Source: Granulosicoccus sp045106475 (GTDB taxonomy: Bacteria > Pseudomonadota > Gammaproteobacteria > Granulosicoccales > Granulosicoccaceae). Taken from it: a stretch of 64,000 bases of DNA. The stretch covers positions 23,275 to 87,274 of the forward strand of contig JBGCEO010000051.1 in the NCBI GenBank assembly GCA_045106475.1. The letters run 5' to 3'. Under the pieces are notes generated by a model, which worked only from the letters and a program-made list of their open reading frames with translations, did not search any database and was not told where the DNA came from. Both the position numbers and the translations under genes were made by a program. Shown piece after piece: positions 17,766 through 27,229 of the stretch (positions within the stretch are counted from its first letter, which is position 1; each line of letters starts with the position of its first letter).

Positions 17766-19148
17766 ATGTCGAAAACAAAACAGCGCTATCAATGTACGGC
17801 CTGCGGCGCCATCACATCCAAGTGGAGTGGTCAGTGTGCCGATTGTGGTGAATGGAATTGCCTGGAAGAGTCCGCGGCCCCGGTTCTCAGCAGTGCTAAC
17901 ACTGCCACAGCGGCTGCGACCAACGCACGTTTCGGAGGCTACGCCGGCGGGAGCGGCATTACCAACGCCTCTGATGTGAAGCTGGTGGCTGAGGCACGAG
18001 TGGGCACCGGTTTGTCCGAACTGGACCGGGTGCTCGGTGGCGGGCTCGTTTCAGGGTCCGTTACTTTGTTAGGTGGTGATCCGGGCATCGGTAAATCAAC
18101 CCTGTTGATCCAAAGCCTGGCCCATTTAAGCCTGGCGCAGCGCGTGCTCTACATAACCGGAGAAGAGTCATTGCAGCAGGTGACCCTGCGCGCTCGACGT
18201 CTGGATCTGCCCGAAAAAAATCTGCGATTGCTGGCCGAAACGCAGGTCGAGGCGATTCTCGCCCATGCTGCACAGGAAAAACCTGAAATCATGGTGATCG
18301 ACTCAATTCAAACCATGTACACAGAATTGCTTTCATCAGCTCCAGGGGCCGTGGCGCAGGTCAGGGAGAGCGCTGCACGATTGGTTAGATACGCCAAACA
18401 GACAGGTACCTGTATTTTTCTGGTTGGCCATGTCACCAAGGAAGGAGCCCTGGCAGGCCCACGGGTACTCGAACATATGGTGGATACCGTTCTGTATTTT
18501 GAAGGAGATTCGGGAAGTCGCTACCGCGTTATCAGAGCTGTGAAAAATCGCTTTGGAGCCGTTAACGAACTGGGCGTATTTGCCATGGACGAATCCGGTT
18601 TAAAGGTGGTCAAGAACCCCTCAGCCATTTTCCTGTCTCGACACCCCGAACCGGTAAACGGCAGCGTTATCATGGTCACTCGAGAAGGCACGCGACCCAT
18701 GCTCGTAGAAGCGCAAGCACTCGTCGATACCAGCCATTCCGGCAGCCCTCGTCGGGTGTCATTAGGATTGGAACAAAACAGGTTGTCAATGCTACTGGCT
18801 GTTATGCATCGACATGCCGGAATCGCCATGTTCGATCAGGATGTTTATGTCAATGTGGTTGGCGGTGTTCGTATTTCCGAGACTGCGGCGGACCTACCCG
18901 TACTACTGGCGGCTTTGTCCTCGTTCCGAACGCGTCCCTTACCCAGCGATCTGGTTGTATTTGGCGAGGTTGGCCTGGCCGGTGAGGTTCGTCCGGTAGC
19001 AAACGGTGAAGAACGATTGCAGGAATCTGTCAAACACGGATTCAAACGAGCAATCGTGCCACAGGGCAACAAACCGAAAAAAGCGATCAAAGGCTTGCAG
19101 GTCGATGGAATTCATCGCTTGCATGAGGCACTGGATTTACTTGATTAA
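17766..19148 (+). CDS. radA: DNA repair protein RadA
   Basis: RecA-like ATPase that drives branch migration during homologous recombination and repair. The 460 residues contain the N-terminal C4 zinc finger (Cys10, Cys13, Cys24, Cys27), the Walker A motif GGDPGIGKS at 103-111, a Walker B segment (EIMVIDSIQT), the RadA-specific KNRFG motif, and a C-terminal Lon-protease-like domain (DLVVFGEVGLAGEVRPV). Length matches the family. It is preceded by a mobile-type repeat copy and followed by about 220 bp without a gene. Confidence 0.97.
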   Translation: MSKTKQRYQCTACGAITSKWSGQCADCGEWNCLEESAAPVLSSANTATAAATNARFGGYAGGSGITNASDVKLVAEARVGTGLSELDRVLGGGLVSGSVTLLGGDPGIGKSTLLIQSLAHLSLAQRVLYITGEESLQQVTLRARRLDLPEKNLRLLAETQVEAILAHAAQEKPEIMVIDSIQTMYTELLSSAPGAVAQVRESAARLVRYAKQTGTCIFLVGHVTKEGALAGPRVLEHMVDTVLYFEGDSGSRYRVIRAVKNRFGAVNELGVFAMDESGLKVVKNPSAIFLSRHPEPVNGSVIMVTREGTRPMLVEAQALVDTSHSGSPRRVSLGLEQNRLSMLLAVMHRHAGIAMFDQDVYVNVVGGVRISETAADLPVLLAALSSFRTRPLPSDLVVFGEVGLAGEVRPVANGEERLQESVKHGFKRAIVPQGNKPKKAIKGLQVDGIHRLHEALDLLD

Positions 19149-19177
19149 GATCACAGACATGTGCTTTCAGGATCTGA

Positions 19178-19231
19178 TGCAGTGGAAAATAGTTCCGAAT
19201 AAGCGCCGGGCGACAACTCTTATCCACTGCA
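19178..19231. other. Long-loop inverted repeat after radA
   Basis: TGCAGTGGA (19178-19186) and TCCACTGCA (19223-19231) are perfect 9-bp complements around a 36-nt loop that contains further short complementary pieces. It lies just past the radA stop in a 222-bp gap before xseB. It could be a terminator without a T-run, or a small structured RNA. I see no gene in the gap. Confidence 0.35.
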
Positions 19232-19370
19232 GCTGCCCCAACGAGACGACTCATTGCCGTAAACTAGAGCACTGAGTCTGCCATCTAAAATATCAAGCCA
19301 CAGGATGGGTTACGTCTTTTTTTCCTATCACTGCAGCCCTGTTCATAACAACTGATTGAGCTAAGCCACC

Positions 19371-19631
19371 GTGTCGCAAAAAACACGAAAAATCCCGAAA
19401 TCTACCAAGTTTGAAGATGCTCTGAGCGAACTTGAAACGATTGTCGAATCTCTTGAAAGCGGAGAACAGACCCTGGAAGCATCTCTTGAGCAGTTCGAGC
19501 GAGGGGTAAGTTTGTCCAGGTTCTGTCAGCAAAGCCTAAGCGAGGCTGAGCAAAAGGTGAAAATACTACTCTCTGATTCTGACGAGAGCGACGATGGACT
19601 CACAGAATTTGAAACGGCAGATCCCTCTTGA
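19371..19631 (+). CDS. xseB: Exodeoxyribonuclease VII small subunit
   Basis: Small subunit of ExoVII, which with XseA degrades single-stranded DNA into oligonucleotides. The 86 residues show the family core FEDALSELETIVESLESGEQTLEASLEQFERGV as two helices, followed by an acidic tail (SDSDESDDG). The start is GTG at 19371. The stop overlaps the ispA start by 3-4 nt. The xseB-ispA-dxs order is the classic gammaproteobacterial arrangement. XseA is not in the window. Confidence 0.95.
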   Translation: MSQKTRKIPKSTKFEDALSELETIVESLESGEQTLEASLEQFERGVSLSRFCQQSLSEAEQKVKILLSDSDESDDGLTEFETADPS

Positions 19632-20548
19632 GTTCGACCATTGATTATTCATCCATCGATGCGTTTGGTGAGACTATGTGCAGCTACCAGCAGCGTGTCG
19701 ATGCAGCGCTTCTGACATGGTTGCCTTGCACTGAATCAGCGACCACGCAGCTACCCTCAGCCATGCGTTACTCGGTCACCAACGGTGGTAAGCGAGTCCG
19801 TCCTATCCTTGCCTATGCAACCGCCAAGGCTCTGGGTCTTGCTCTGGACAGAGTCGACGTAGCCGCCTGCTCAGTAGAAATGTTGCACGCCTATTCATTG
19901 GTTCACGATGATCTGCCAGCAATGGATGATGATGACCTGCGACGGGGTAAACCAACGTGTCATAAGGCGTTTGATGAAGCGACGGCTATTTTGGCAGGTG
20001 ATGCCTTGCAAGCGTTGGCCTTCACCATCCTGGCTCTTAACAAAGATCCGGCAACCTCTGATGCAGCCAAAATACGCATGGTCGAGATCCTCGGCGAAGC
20101 CAGTGGTGCAAACGGCATGGCACAGGGGCAGGCAATAGATCTTGAGTCAGTGGGTACCTCACTAACCTTAAAGCAACTGGAAATAATGCACACGCACAAA
20201 ACCGGTGCTCTTATCAAAGCCAGCGTTCTCATGCCGGCGATGCTTACAGACTCTTGTGATGCAGGATTATTGAACCGCCTGGAAGGCTACGCAGGTTCAG
20301 TAGGCCTATGCTTTCAAATCGTTGACGATATTCTCGACGTGACTAGCGATACGCAGACACTGGGTAAGACCCAAGGCGCAGACATTGCACTGAACAAACC
20401 TACTTACCCGGCCCTACTCGGCTTGGACGGTGCGCAAAAGCACGCAATGAATACACACGAAATCGCGATGAATCATCTTGAGGGTCTGGGCTCAGAGTTT
20501 GACGAGCTGCGCTACTTGTCTCATTACATCGTTAAGCGCACTCACTGA
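19628..20548 (+). CDS. ispA: Farnesyl diphosphate synthase (polyprenyl synthetase)
   Basis: Condenses dimethylallyl diphosphate with isopentenyl diphosphate to geranyl and then farnesyl diphosphate, the precursor of ubiquinone and undecaprenyl chains. 306 residues with the two aspartate-rich Mg2+-binding motifs: DDLPAMDDDD starting at 94 and DDILD at 233-237. NGGKRVRPIL (52-61) forms the substrate pocket. The start is TTG at 19628, overlapping the xseB TGA. Length and operon position support IspA over an octaprenyl synthase. Confidence 0.94.
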   Translation: MSSTIDYSSIDAFGETMCSYQQRVDAALLTWLPCTESATTQLPSAMRYSVTNGGKRVRPILAYATAKALGLALDRVDVAACSVEMLHAYSLVHDDLPAMDDDDLRRGKPTCHKAFDEATAILAGDALQALAFTILALNKDPATSDAAKIRMVEILGEASGANGMAQGQAIDLESVGTSLTLKQLEIMHTHKTGALIKASVLMPAMLTDSCDAGLLNRLEGYAGSVGLCFQIVDDILDVTSDTQTLGKTQGADIALNKPTYPALLGLDGAQKHAMNTHEIAMNHLEGLGSEFDELRYLSHYIVKRTH

Positions 20549-20561
20549 TCTTAGTAAGCCA

Positions 20562-22472
20562 ATGATTTCATCTGAACGGTTTCCTCTTCTGCAGCAAGTT
20601 GCGCTACCGGCTGACCTTCGTCAACTGGATGAGTCTCAGCTTCCCGCCCTTTCTGATGAACTGCGTGAATACGTGATTGAATCAGTCTCTCGAACAGGTG
20701 GGCATCTAGGAGCCAGTCTGGGCACAATAGAACTCACGGTAGCATTGCACTACACCTACAACACGCCTCACGACAAACTGGTATGGGATGTAGGGCATCA
20801 AACCTACGGGCATAAAATTCTCACTGGCAGGCGCGATGCGATGGCCAGTATTCGCAAACAAGGGGGGCTTGCTGGTTTTCCCAATCTTACGGAAAGTGAC
20901 TATGACACCTTTGGTGTTGGTCACTCCAGCACGTCCATAAGCGCAGCCTTGGGCATGGCATTGGCGGCCAAACATAAGGCAACTCAGGCAGGCCTTGAGC
21001 AGCCCAAAGAAAAGATGGTCGCTGTTATTGGTGATGGCGCTTTAACAGCCGGGCTTGCCTATGAGGCGTTGAATCATGCAGGAGGTGTCAAAGCTGACAT
21101 GCTGGTGATCTTGAATGACAACGATATGTCAATCTCACCCAACGTCGGTGCCATGAACAAATACCTGGCACGCATGCTCACCGGCAAGTTTGTATCAGGA
21201 GCTCGTGAAGGCAGTAAGCGCGTGCTGAGCAAAGTTCCCTCAATGCTGGAGCTCGCTCGACGAACCGAAGAACATGTTAAGGGTATGGTGGTGCCTTGTT
21301 CATTATTCGAAGAGCTTGGCTTTAACTACTATGGCCCGGTAGATGGTCATGATGTAGAGAGCCTGGTGGCGGTATTGAAAAACTTGCGTAACCTCAGCGG
21401 CCCGGTTTTTTTGCATGTCGTTACAAAAAAAGGACACGGCTACAAATTTGCCGAACAGGATCCGCTGGCCTTGCATGCAGTCACGCCTTTCGACCCGCAA
21501 ACTGGCAAGGCACACAAGACATCCAAATCTAATCGCCCCACCTACACTCAGGTTTTTGGCCAGTGGCTCTGCGATATGGCCGAACAAGATGATCGAGTCG
21601 TGGGGATAACACCTGCAATGCGTGAAGGCTCTGGACTTGTTGAGTTTGAACAGCGCTTTCCTGATCGCTACTTCGATGTAGGTATCGCTGAACAACACGC
21701 GGTAACGCTGGCAGCAGGTTTAGCTTGTGGCGGACTAAAACCGGTCGTTGCCATCTATTCGACCTTTTTCCAGCGTGCGTACGATCAGCTGGTGCACGAT
21801 GTCGCATTACAGAACCTGCCTGTTATTTTTGCAATTGATCGTGCGGGATTGGTTGGACCAGACGGACCCACGCATGCCGGTAGTTTTGATTTTTCATTCA
21901 TGCGTTGTTTGCCTAATATGGTGATCATGGCGCCTGCCGATGAAAACGAATGTCGACAGATGCTCTATACGGGTATGCAACTCGATGGCCCGAGCTCCGT
22001 TCGTTACCCACGAGGTAGCGGCTCCGGGGTCGAGGTAGAAAACAAAATGAGTGCGCTACCTGTCGGTCAAGCACAACTGCTTAACAAAGGTAAACGCGTA
22101 GCACTGCTTGCGTTCGGAACGCTTGTCGCACCCGCACAGGTACTCGGCGAGAAAATGGGCTTTACCGTTGTCAATATGCGCTTTGTAAAACCATTAGACA
22201 CCCAGTTGATAAACGAGCTTGCTGTTCAACATGACTTGATTATCACACTGGAGGAAAACGCTATACCTGGCGGTGCCGGTGCAGGTGTTGCAGAACATCT
22301 GAGCAGTATCGGTAGCCACACGCCGGTGCGCTTGATCGGATTGCCTGATGAGTTTATCGAACATGGCTCCCGCGAAGAGCTTATGCACTACAGCCGACTC
22401 GATCTAGCCGGTCTTACTGAGCAGATAAGTACCTTCGTCGAGGCTGAGCCAAACCTGCAGGAAGCCAGTTGA
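20562..22472 (+). CDS. dxs: 1-deoxy-D-xylulose-5-phosphate synthase
   Basis: Thiamine-diphosphate enzyme that joins pyruvate and glyceraldehyde-3-phosphate, the first step of the MEP isoprenoid pathway feeding IspA. 636 residues. Motifs: GGHLGASLGTIELTVALHY, DVGHQTYGHKILTGR, the ThDP-binding GDGALTAGLAYEALNHAG...LNDN, and the transketolase C-half DVGIAEQHAVTLAAGLA with RAGLVGPDGPTHAG. The frame is open from 20478, but the ATG at 20562, 14 nt after the ispA stop, matches family N-termini. Translation is probably coupled to ispA. Confidence 0.97.
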   Translation: MISSERFPLLQQVALPADLRQLDESQLPALSDELREYVIESVSRTGGHLGASLGTIELTVALHYTYNTPHDKLVWDVGHQTYGHKILTGRRDAMASIRKQGGLAGFPNLTESDYDTFGVGHSSTSISAALGMALAAKHKATQAGLEQPKEKMVAVIGDGALTAGLAYEALNHAGGVKADMLVILNDNDMSISPNVGAMNKYLARMLTGKFVSGAREGSKRVLSKVPSMLELARRTEEHVKGMVVPCSLFEELGFNYYGPVDGHDVESLVAVLKNLRNLSGPVFLHVVTKKGHGYKFAEQDPLALHAVTPFDPQTGKAHKTSKSNRPTYTQVFGQWLCDMAEQDDRVVGITPAMREGSGLVEFEQRFPDRYFDVGIAEQHAVTLAAGLACGGLKPVVAIYSTFFQRAYDQLVHDVALQNLPVIFAIDRAGLVGPDGPTHAGSFDFSFMRCLPNMVIMAPADENECRQMLYTGMQLDGPSSVRYPRGSGSGVEVENKMSALPVGQAQLLNKGKRVALLAFGTLVAPAQVLGEKMGFTVVNMRFVKPLDTQLINELAVQHDLIITLEENAIPGGAGAGVAEHLSSIGSHTPVRLIGLPDEFIEHGSREELMHYSRLDLAGLTEQISTFVEAEPNLQEAS

Positions 22473-22537
22473 GAATCTACTGAGCCTTTTCAGCCAAACA
22501 CACACTTTGTGTAAAGAACGCTACAGGGCTGTGCTAT

Positions 22538-23383
22538 CTATGCACTCTCTGCAGCCATATCAGTCATCACTGATTGGTCTGTTTTGACTTGGCTGCCAGC
22601 CAAAACCTTATCGTTGGCAGGCAGCACATCAAACCAGTGACTGCAGCAATGTTGCGCCAGTACGAAGACTCTCTCATGGCCATGATCCAGATGGCTTTGC
22701 ATGGTCTCAAGTGCTGCCGCGTCCGAATTGTTCTGCTCAGAGAGATGTCCGAGCAGTATGTGTTGTAGTGCGGGGTGATCCAATTCCTTCAGCAGCATAC
22801 CTGCCTGATCATTGCCAAGATGACCATAATCAGATCGTATGCGCGCTTGTAAACTGGGCGGGTACGGACCATTGCGCAACATATCATTGTCGTAGTTGCA
22901 CTCAACCACCAAGCCATTAACACCCATCAGCATCTCTTTGACATGAGGCGTACACGCGCCTAGATCAGTCACGTTAGCAAAGCTCGCAGACTGTGCGGTG
23001 AATACAAACTGACAAGACTCAGCAGCATCGTGCGGAGTTGGAAAAGGACTAACACCTATCTCATCTATCGTGAAAGGTTCATGGGCATTAAACAGGCGCA
23101 CAGATGAAAAACGATTGTCTTTTGCACCGTTGTACGTGCCATGGGTGCACCAGACTGGCAAACCAAATTTGCGAGACAGAGGACCCACTCCCTTGACATG
23201 GTCACCATGTTCATGACTGACCAGAACGGCTGATAAATCCGAGGGTGCCACGCCCAGATGATGCATGCGGGCGATGGTTTCTTTCATGGTAAAACCGCAA
23301 TCAAGCAGCAAGGTTGTACCACCTGATCGAACCAACAGTGAATTGCCCGAACTACCGCTACCCAATGCCGCTACTTGTAACAT
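22538..23383 (-). CDS. MBL-fold metallo-hydrolase, YycJ-like
   Basis: Metallo-beta-lactamase-fold hydrolase of 281 residues. The N-terminus ALGSGSSGNSLLV is typical of the YycJ/WalJ-like branch, and the zinc ligands HEHGDH are at 57-62; further ligands are likely in TPHDA and the LGHLS segment. It follows bamC on the same strand with a 7-nt gap, an arrangement (dapA-bamC-MBL) known from Pseudomonas and relatives. The Bacillus homologue has 5'-3' exonuclease activity; whether this one does is unknown. Convergent with dxs. Confidence 0.88.
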   Translation of the reverse strand: MLQVAALGSGSSGNSLLVRSGGTTLLLDCGFTMKETIARMHHLGVAPSDLSAVLVSHEHGDHVKGVGPLSRKFGLPVWCTHGTYNGAKDNRFSSVRLFNAHEPFTIDEIGVSPFPTPHDAAESCQFVFTAQSASFANVTDLGACTPHVKEMLMGVNGLVVECNYDNDMLRNGPYPPSLQARIRSDYGHLGNDQAGMLLKELDHPALQHILLGHLSEQNNSDAAALETMQSHLDHGHERVFVLAQHCCSHWFDVLPANDKVLAGSQVKTDQSVMTDMAAESA

Positions 23384-23390
23384 GTAGGAC

Positions 23391-24377
23391 TTAAACCAGT
23401 CGGTTTAACAAGGCATTGAGCAACTCTGCTTCCTGTTCGGCAGGCAAGCGTGCACCTGCAGGCTTGGTAACCTCTAGCCTCACCGCACTGATATGCAAAG
23501 GCACCATCTCAATAACCAGTGGCTGCTGCTCACTGGTAAACTCGATTCGCCCAACACCCGCATCACTGCTGCTTACCGGGTAATTCAATGCTTTCAAAGC
23601 TGACAACACGGCATTAAACGAGGGTTGAAATCCACGGTGCACGAGAAGCTGACTGCCCGCAGCATTTGTTTGAACCTCTGCTTCATCGATAACTGAATTC
23701 ACCTGTGCAACGCTAATAAGACCACGGGCTTTTTGCTCGTTGACACCCAGAAATACCAGCAGTCGGCTAAGCAACTCGCTGGTAACCTCAGGGTTATGTG
23801 AGCTAGCCGGCCACTGCAGGGTATTGGCAGCAGGATCAGTTGCGATGGCTTCCGGTGCGGCTTGAGAGCGAGCAAACAAGCGAGTACCGTTAGCGCTGCG
23901 TTCCAATCGAAAAGCTATGCGCGTGTAAGACTCATCGCCACTAATCAGGTTTTTCAGCAGACCTCCTTTCTCAACCTCGCTGGCAGCACGCCATTGGGTC
24001 ACTATAGTGCCGCTCACAGGTTCGGTTTTGTCTATTCTGTATTTCTCCTTTCGGGCAAATGCTAACAAGGATGGCCAGATGCCCTCTGGCGCTTGATCAA
24101 ATGCCAGCCAGCTTTGCGCACCATTGCGTTCAAAACGCACCGAGTCAAATTCTGGCAACAGAGTGTTGCGAGATACCAAGCCACCATTGTTGCCAGGTAA
24201 AACGAATTGTTCGCTGTTGCTCACATCGGTTAGATCAGGTGGAATCTGCAGCTCGCGAGCTCCTTCCGCATTATCGTCATAGATAATGTCTGGACTGTTT
24301 GCCGAGTGCAAACTGCTACAACCGGACAACACCAGGACGATACTAATCGCAGGCCACAACTGTTTTAATTCGCTCAC
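23391..24377 (-). CDS. bamC: Outer membrane assembly lipoprotein BamC
   Basis: Lipoprotein subunit of the BAM complex, which folds beta-barrels into the outer membrane. Using the GTG at 24377, the precursor has 328 residues with a lipobox LSGC (Cys20). A disordered N-terminal segment (IPPDLTDV, which binds BamD in E. coli) is followed by two helix-grip domains. The frame is open to 24494, but the GTG start overlaps the dapA stop by 4 nt (GTGA) and gives a proper lipoprotein signal; the longer form has none at its N-terminus. Operon with dapA. Confidence 0.9.
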   Translation of the reverse strand: MSELKQLWPAISIVLVLSGCSSLHSANSPDIIYDDNAEGARELQIPPDLTDVSNSEQFVLPGNNGGLVSRNTLLPEFDSVRFERNGAQSWLAFDQAPEGIWPSLLAFARKEKYRIDKTEPVSGTIVTQWRAASEVEKGGLLKNLISGDESYTRIAFRLERSANGTRLFARSQAAPEAIATDPAANTLQWPASSHNPEVTSELLSRLLVFLGVNEQKARGLISVAQVNSVIDEAEVQTNAAGSQLLVHRGFQPSFNAVLSALKALNYPVSSSDAGVGRIEFTSEQQPLVIEMVPLHISAVRLEVTKPAGARLPAEQEAELLNALLNRLV

Positions 24378-25252
24378 GCTACTGCTCCAGCTTTGCTCAA
24401 TGCAGCACTCAAAGACGTATGATACTCGGTTGCAAGTGGTGTCAAAGGTAAACGAATGCCACTTCCAATCTTCCCCATCATATGCAGTGCCCATTTCACG
24501 GGTATGGGGTTGGATTCATCGAACAACACGCTGTGCAAATCGCTAATTCGTGCTTCGATTGCCTCGGCTGTTTTTCTGTCCCCTGCAATAGCCGCTTTAC
24601 ACATCAGGTGCATGTCCCGGGGTACCACGTTCGCCGTGACGGAGATATCACCGTGGCACCCTGCAAGCATGCTTTCCATGGCAGTTGCATCATCGCCGGT
24701 AACAACCATGAATTCGGCGACACACAGATCCAGCAATTGCTTAATACGCTCAACCGTGCCACTAGCCTCTTTAATACCGACAATGTTATCCACACGGGAG
24801 AGTCTGGCGGTAGTTTCGGGTTGCATGTCCAGAGCGGTGCGACCGGGAACATTGTACAAAATCTGCGGAATCGCGACGGCCTCGGCTACAGCCTTGTAGT
24901 GTTGGTACAGGCCTTCCTGGGTGGGTTTGTTGTAGTAAGGCGTGACCAGCAAACAGGCATCAGCACCGGCATCCTTGGCATGGGTGGTCAGTTCGATGGC
25001 TTCCGCGGTCGCATTTGCTCCAGTGCCCGCAATGACGGGCACTCTGCCACCCACCCATTGAACGGTTTTCTTTATCACCTGGGAATGCTCGGACACTGTC
25101 AAAGTGGCCGACTCGCCCGTTGTACCCACCGATACAATGGCGTCGGTGCCCGCTTCAATGTGGAATTCGATGAGCTCTGCAAGAGCCTCATTATCTACCG
25201 ATCCATCATCAAGCATCGGGGTGACCAGTGCCACCATGCTGCCATGAAACAT
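24374..25252 (-). CDS. dapA: 4-hydroxy-tetrahydrodipicolinate synthase
   Basis: First committed enzyme of the diaminopimelate/lysine pathway; condenses pyruvate with aspartate semialdehyde. 292 residues forming a TIM barrel, with the GTTGES motif at 43-48, Tyr133 in YNVPGR and the Schiff-base lysine Lys161 in GIKEASG. Length is standard. It is the first gene of the dapA-bamC-MBL operon and diverges from bcp, as in E. coli where bcp lies nearby. Confidence 0.97.
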   Translation of the reverse strand: MFHGSMVALVTPMLDDGSVDNEALAELIEFHIEAGTDAIVSVGTTGESATLTVSEHSQVIKKTVQWVGGRVPVIAGTGANATAEAIELTTHAKDAGADACLLVTPYYNKPTQEGLYQHYKAVAEAVAIPQILYNVPGRTALDMQPETTARLSRVDNIVGIKEASGTVERIKQLLDLCVAEFMVVTGDDATAMESMLAGCHGDISVTANVVPRDMHLMCKAAIAGDRKTAEAIEARISDLHSVLFDESNPIPVKWALHMMGKIGSGIRLPLTPLATEYHTSLSAALSKAGAVA

Positions 25253-25381
25253 GTATTACTCCTGAGATTATCGCCGCCATGGTACTGACGGAACCAAGCT
25301 TTCTCAACTGAAAATGAACCAACGGCCAATTGGCTCGGTAAACTAGACACCACACTACACGTATTATTCGTCCTAACGTAT

Positions 25382-25849
25382 ATGAGCACTCCAGAACTCA
25401 ATAAAGCTGCCCCTGCTTTTGATCTTCCGGCCACAGGCGAGCAACAAATATCCTTAGCAAGCCTAAAAGGTAGCAAGGTTGTGCTGTTTTTCTACCCTCG
25501 TGATGCCACCCCCGGCTGCACGACCGAAAGCCAGAATTTTCGCGACTCTTTCAATGCCTTCAGCGCCGCCGGTGCCATTGTACTGGGGATATCGCAAGAC
25601 TCCCTGGCCAGTCATGAAAAATTCAAGGCTAAGCAGGCAATGCCTTTTGACTTGCTATCAGACGAAGATGGCGCTGTTTGTCGTGCCTATGACGTCATCA
25701 AACTAAAGAAAATGTACGGCAAAGAATTCGAAGGAATCGAGCGCAGTACGTTTTTGATAGACGAAAAAGGGATCTTGTTGAAAGCCTGGCTAAAAGTGAA
25801 AGTGCCCGGTCATGTTGACGAGGTACTTGCCGCCGTGCAAGCGCTATAG
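25382..25849 (+). CDS. bcp: Thioredoxin-dependent peroxiredoxin Bcp
   Basis: Cytoplasmic thiol peroxidase that reduces hydroperoxides with electrons from thioredoxin. 155 residues; the peroxidatic Cys46 sits in DATPGCTTES. The resolving cysteine found five residues later in E. coli Bcp is absent here (the sequence continues SQNFRD), so this is a 1-Cys or alternative-resolver type. Another Cys lies in GAVCRAYDV. Diverges from dapA and is convergent with perM; a hairpin lies just past the stop. Confidence 0.94.
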   Translation: MSTPELNKAAPAFDLPATGEQQISLASLKGSKVVLFFYPRDATPGCTTESQNFRDSFNAFSAAGAIVLGISQDSLASHEKFKAKQAMPFDLLSDEDGAVCRAYDVIKLKKMYGKEFEGIERSTFLIDEKGILLKAWLKVKVPGHVDEVLAAVQAL

Positions 25850-25855
25850 CGATAA

Positions 25856-25881
25856 GCAAAGCCCACACTCACGGGCTTTGC
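25856..25881. terminator. Bidirectional hairpin between bcp and perM
   Basis: GCAAAGCCC (25856-25864) and GGGCTTTGC (25873-25881) are a perfect 9-bp stem with an 8-nt loop. It lies 7 nt after the bcp stop and overlaps the last codons of perM. A GC-rich base is followed by short T/A stretches, consistent with a two-way terminator. Confidence 0.6.
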
Positions 25882-26939
25882 GGCAAACTCTCTCTTGCTC
25901 GCGGCCAGGCATTTAACACGGCCTGCACCAGCGTTGCCAAAGGAATGGCAAAAAACACGCCCCAAAGTCCGAAAAGGCCACCAAAAAACAGTACGGCAGC
26001 AATTATCGCCAATGGATGCAAATTGACGACCTCCGAAAACAGCAGTGGCACCAGCACATTGCCATCCAGAATCTGAATAATCTGATAGGCGATAAGCAGA
26101 TAACCCAGTTTGGGAGTCAATCCCCACTGAAAAAAGCCAATCAGGGCAATCGGCACTGTTACGGCAATAGCCCCTACATACGGGATGATTACGGACAATC
26201 CCACCAGGAAGCTAAGCAGCAATGAGTAGTTAAGCCCCATTACTGCAAAAAGAACATAGGTCACAACCCAGACGATAATAACTTCGACAAATTTTCCGCG
26301 AATGTAGTTGGCTATTTTCTCATCAACTTCTCGCCAGACCTGAAAGGTCAACTCGCTGCGTTTCGGGACAAATTTGGAGGCAAATGCCAGAAGCTTGTCT
26401 TTGTCTTTAAGGGCAAAGAAAACCATGATCGGCACCAGAACCACGTAAACCGCAATCATGACGAGAGTGCCAATACGCGCCAGTGAAAATGACAATACGC
26501 TCTGTGTGAAAGAGGTCAATTCGTTGCGCAGGTTGCTAATCAGCTCGTTTACCTGGTCAACGGTGAAACTATCCGGGTATTTTTCCGGCAATCGGAGTAA
26601 TTGTTCCTGGATATTCTGGATCATCCCCGGCAGCTCTCTGACAATCCCGGTGAGCTGTTGCGACAGCACCGGCACCAGGCCGAACAGCACAATGACGGAG
26701 ATCGCGATAATCAGCAGGAGCACGAATACCGAAGCCAAGGTGCGGGGAACACGCCAACGCAACATAGTGGCCACAACGCTCTCGAGCAAATAGGCCAGTA
26801 CCAGCGACACCAGCACAGGTGCCATGATATCGCCCACGAGCCATACCAAACCGAACAGGAAGATAAGCAAGATGGCTAAAATAACCGCCTGGGGATCCGA
26901 AAAATTCCGGGTATACCAGTCACGGAAGATGTCATACAT
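25869..26939 (-). CDS. AI-2E family transporter (PerM-like)
   Basis: Inner-membrane protein of 356 residues in the AI-2E/PerM permease family. About eight transmembrane segments, with the family's central amphipathic stretch (about residues 75-145) and the conserved SLVLAYLLE, GLSVIIPYVGA and FGGLFGLWGVFFAIPLATL segments. Members include Na+/H+ antiporters and the disputed AI-2 exporter TqsA; perM often sits beside bcp in gammaproteobacteria. The substrate is undefined. The 290 bp upstream to position 27229 hold no recognisable gene. Confidence 0.9.
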   Translation of the reverse strand: MYDIFRDWYTRNFSDPQAVILAILLIFLFGLVWLVGDIMAPVLVSLVLAYLLESVVATMLRWRVPRTLASVFVLLLIIAISVIVLFGLVPVLSQQLTGIVRELPGMIQNIQEQLLRLPEKYPDSFTVDQVNELISNLRNELTSFTQSVLSFSLARIGTLVMIAVYVVLVPIMVFFALKDKDKLLAFASKFVPKRSELTFQVWREVDEKIANYIRGKFVEVIIVWVVTYVLFAVMGLNYSLLLSFLVGLSVIIPYVGAIAVTVPIALIGFFQWGLTPKLGYLLIAYQIIQILDGNVLVPLLFSEVVNLHPLAIIAAVLFFGGLFGLWGVFFAIPLATLVQAVLNAWPRARESLPQSP

Positions 26940-27229
26940 CGCCGGGACAACTCCAAATATGCGCGATTGAAAAAATGTCCAGCCGTCCAGAAGGCCGGGG
27001 GGTACTAGTATGACACTCCATCACGCACACTGCCTTACAAGATACAAAGGGATCAGCAATAGATGGGTGCCTCACACCAGAAAAAGCAAGAAAGATGCAC
27101 ATCAGAGATAGAAGCTGCTTTTACGGGGTGTTTTGCCAGCTTTTCAGGCCCATGTTTGTTTCAGCCTGCAGACAACAGCTGATTCCTTTCATGCTGCAGC
27201 GCCTTATGCTGCTGCGCCTTTGTCTGGCT

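Noticed and set aside
20478..20561. Longer Dxs start inside ispA
   Set aside because: It would overlap 71 bp of ispA; the ATG at 20562 matches family N-termini.
26940..27229. Possible small gene in the perM-LysR gap
   Set aside because: The only frames are short, lack family patterns and run into the LysR gene; nothing supportable.
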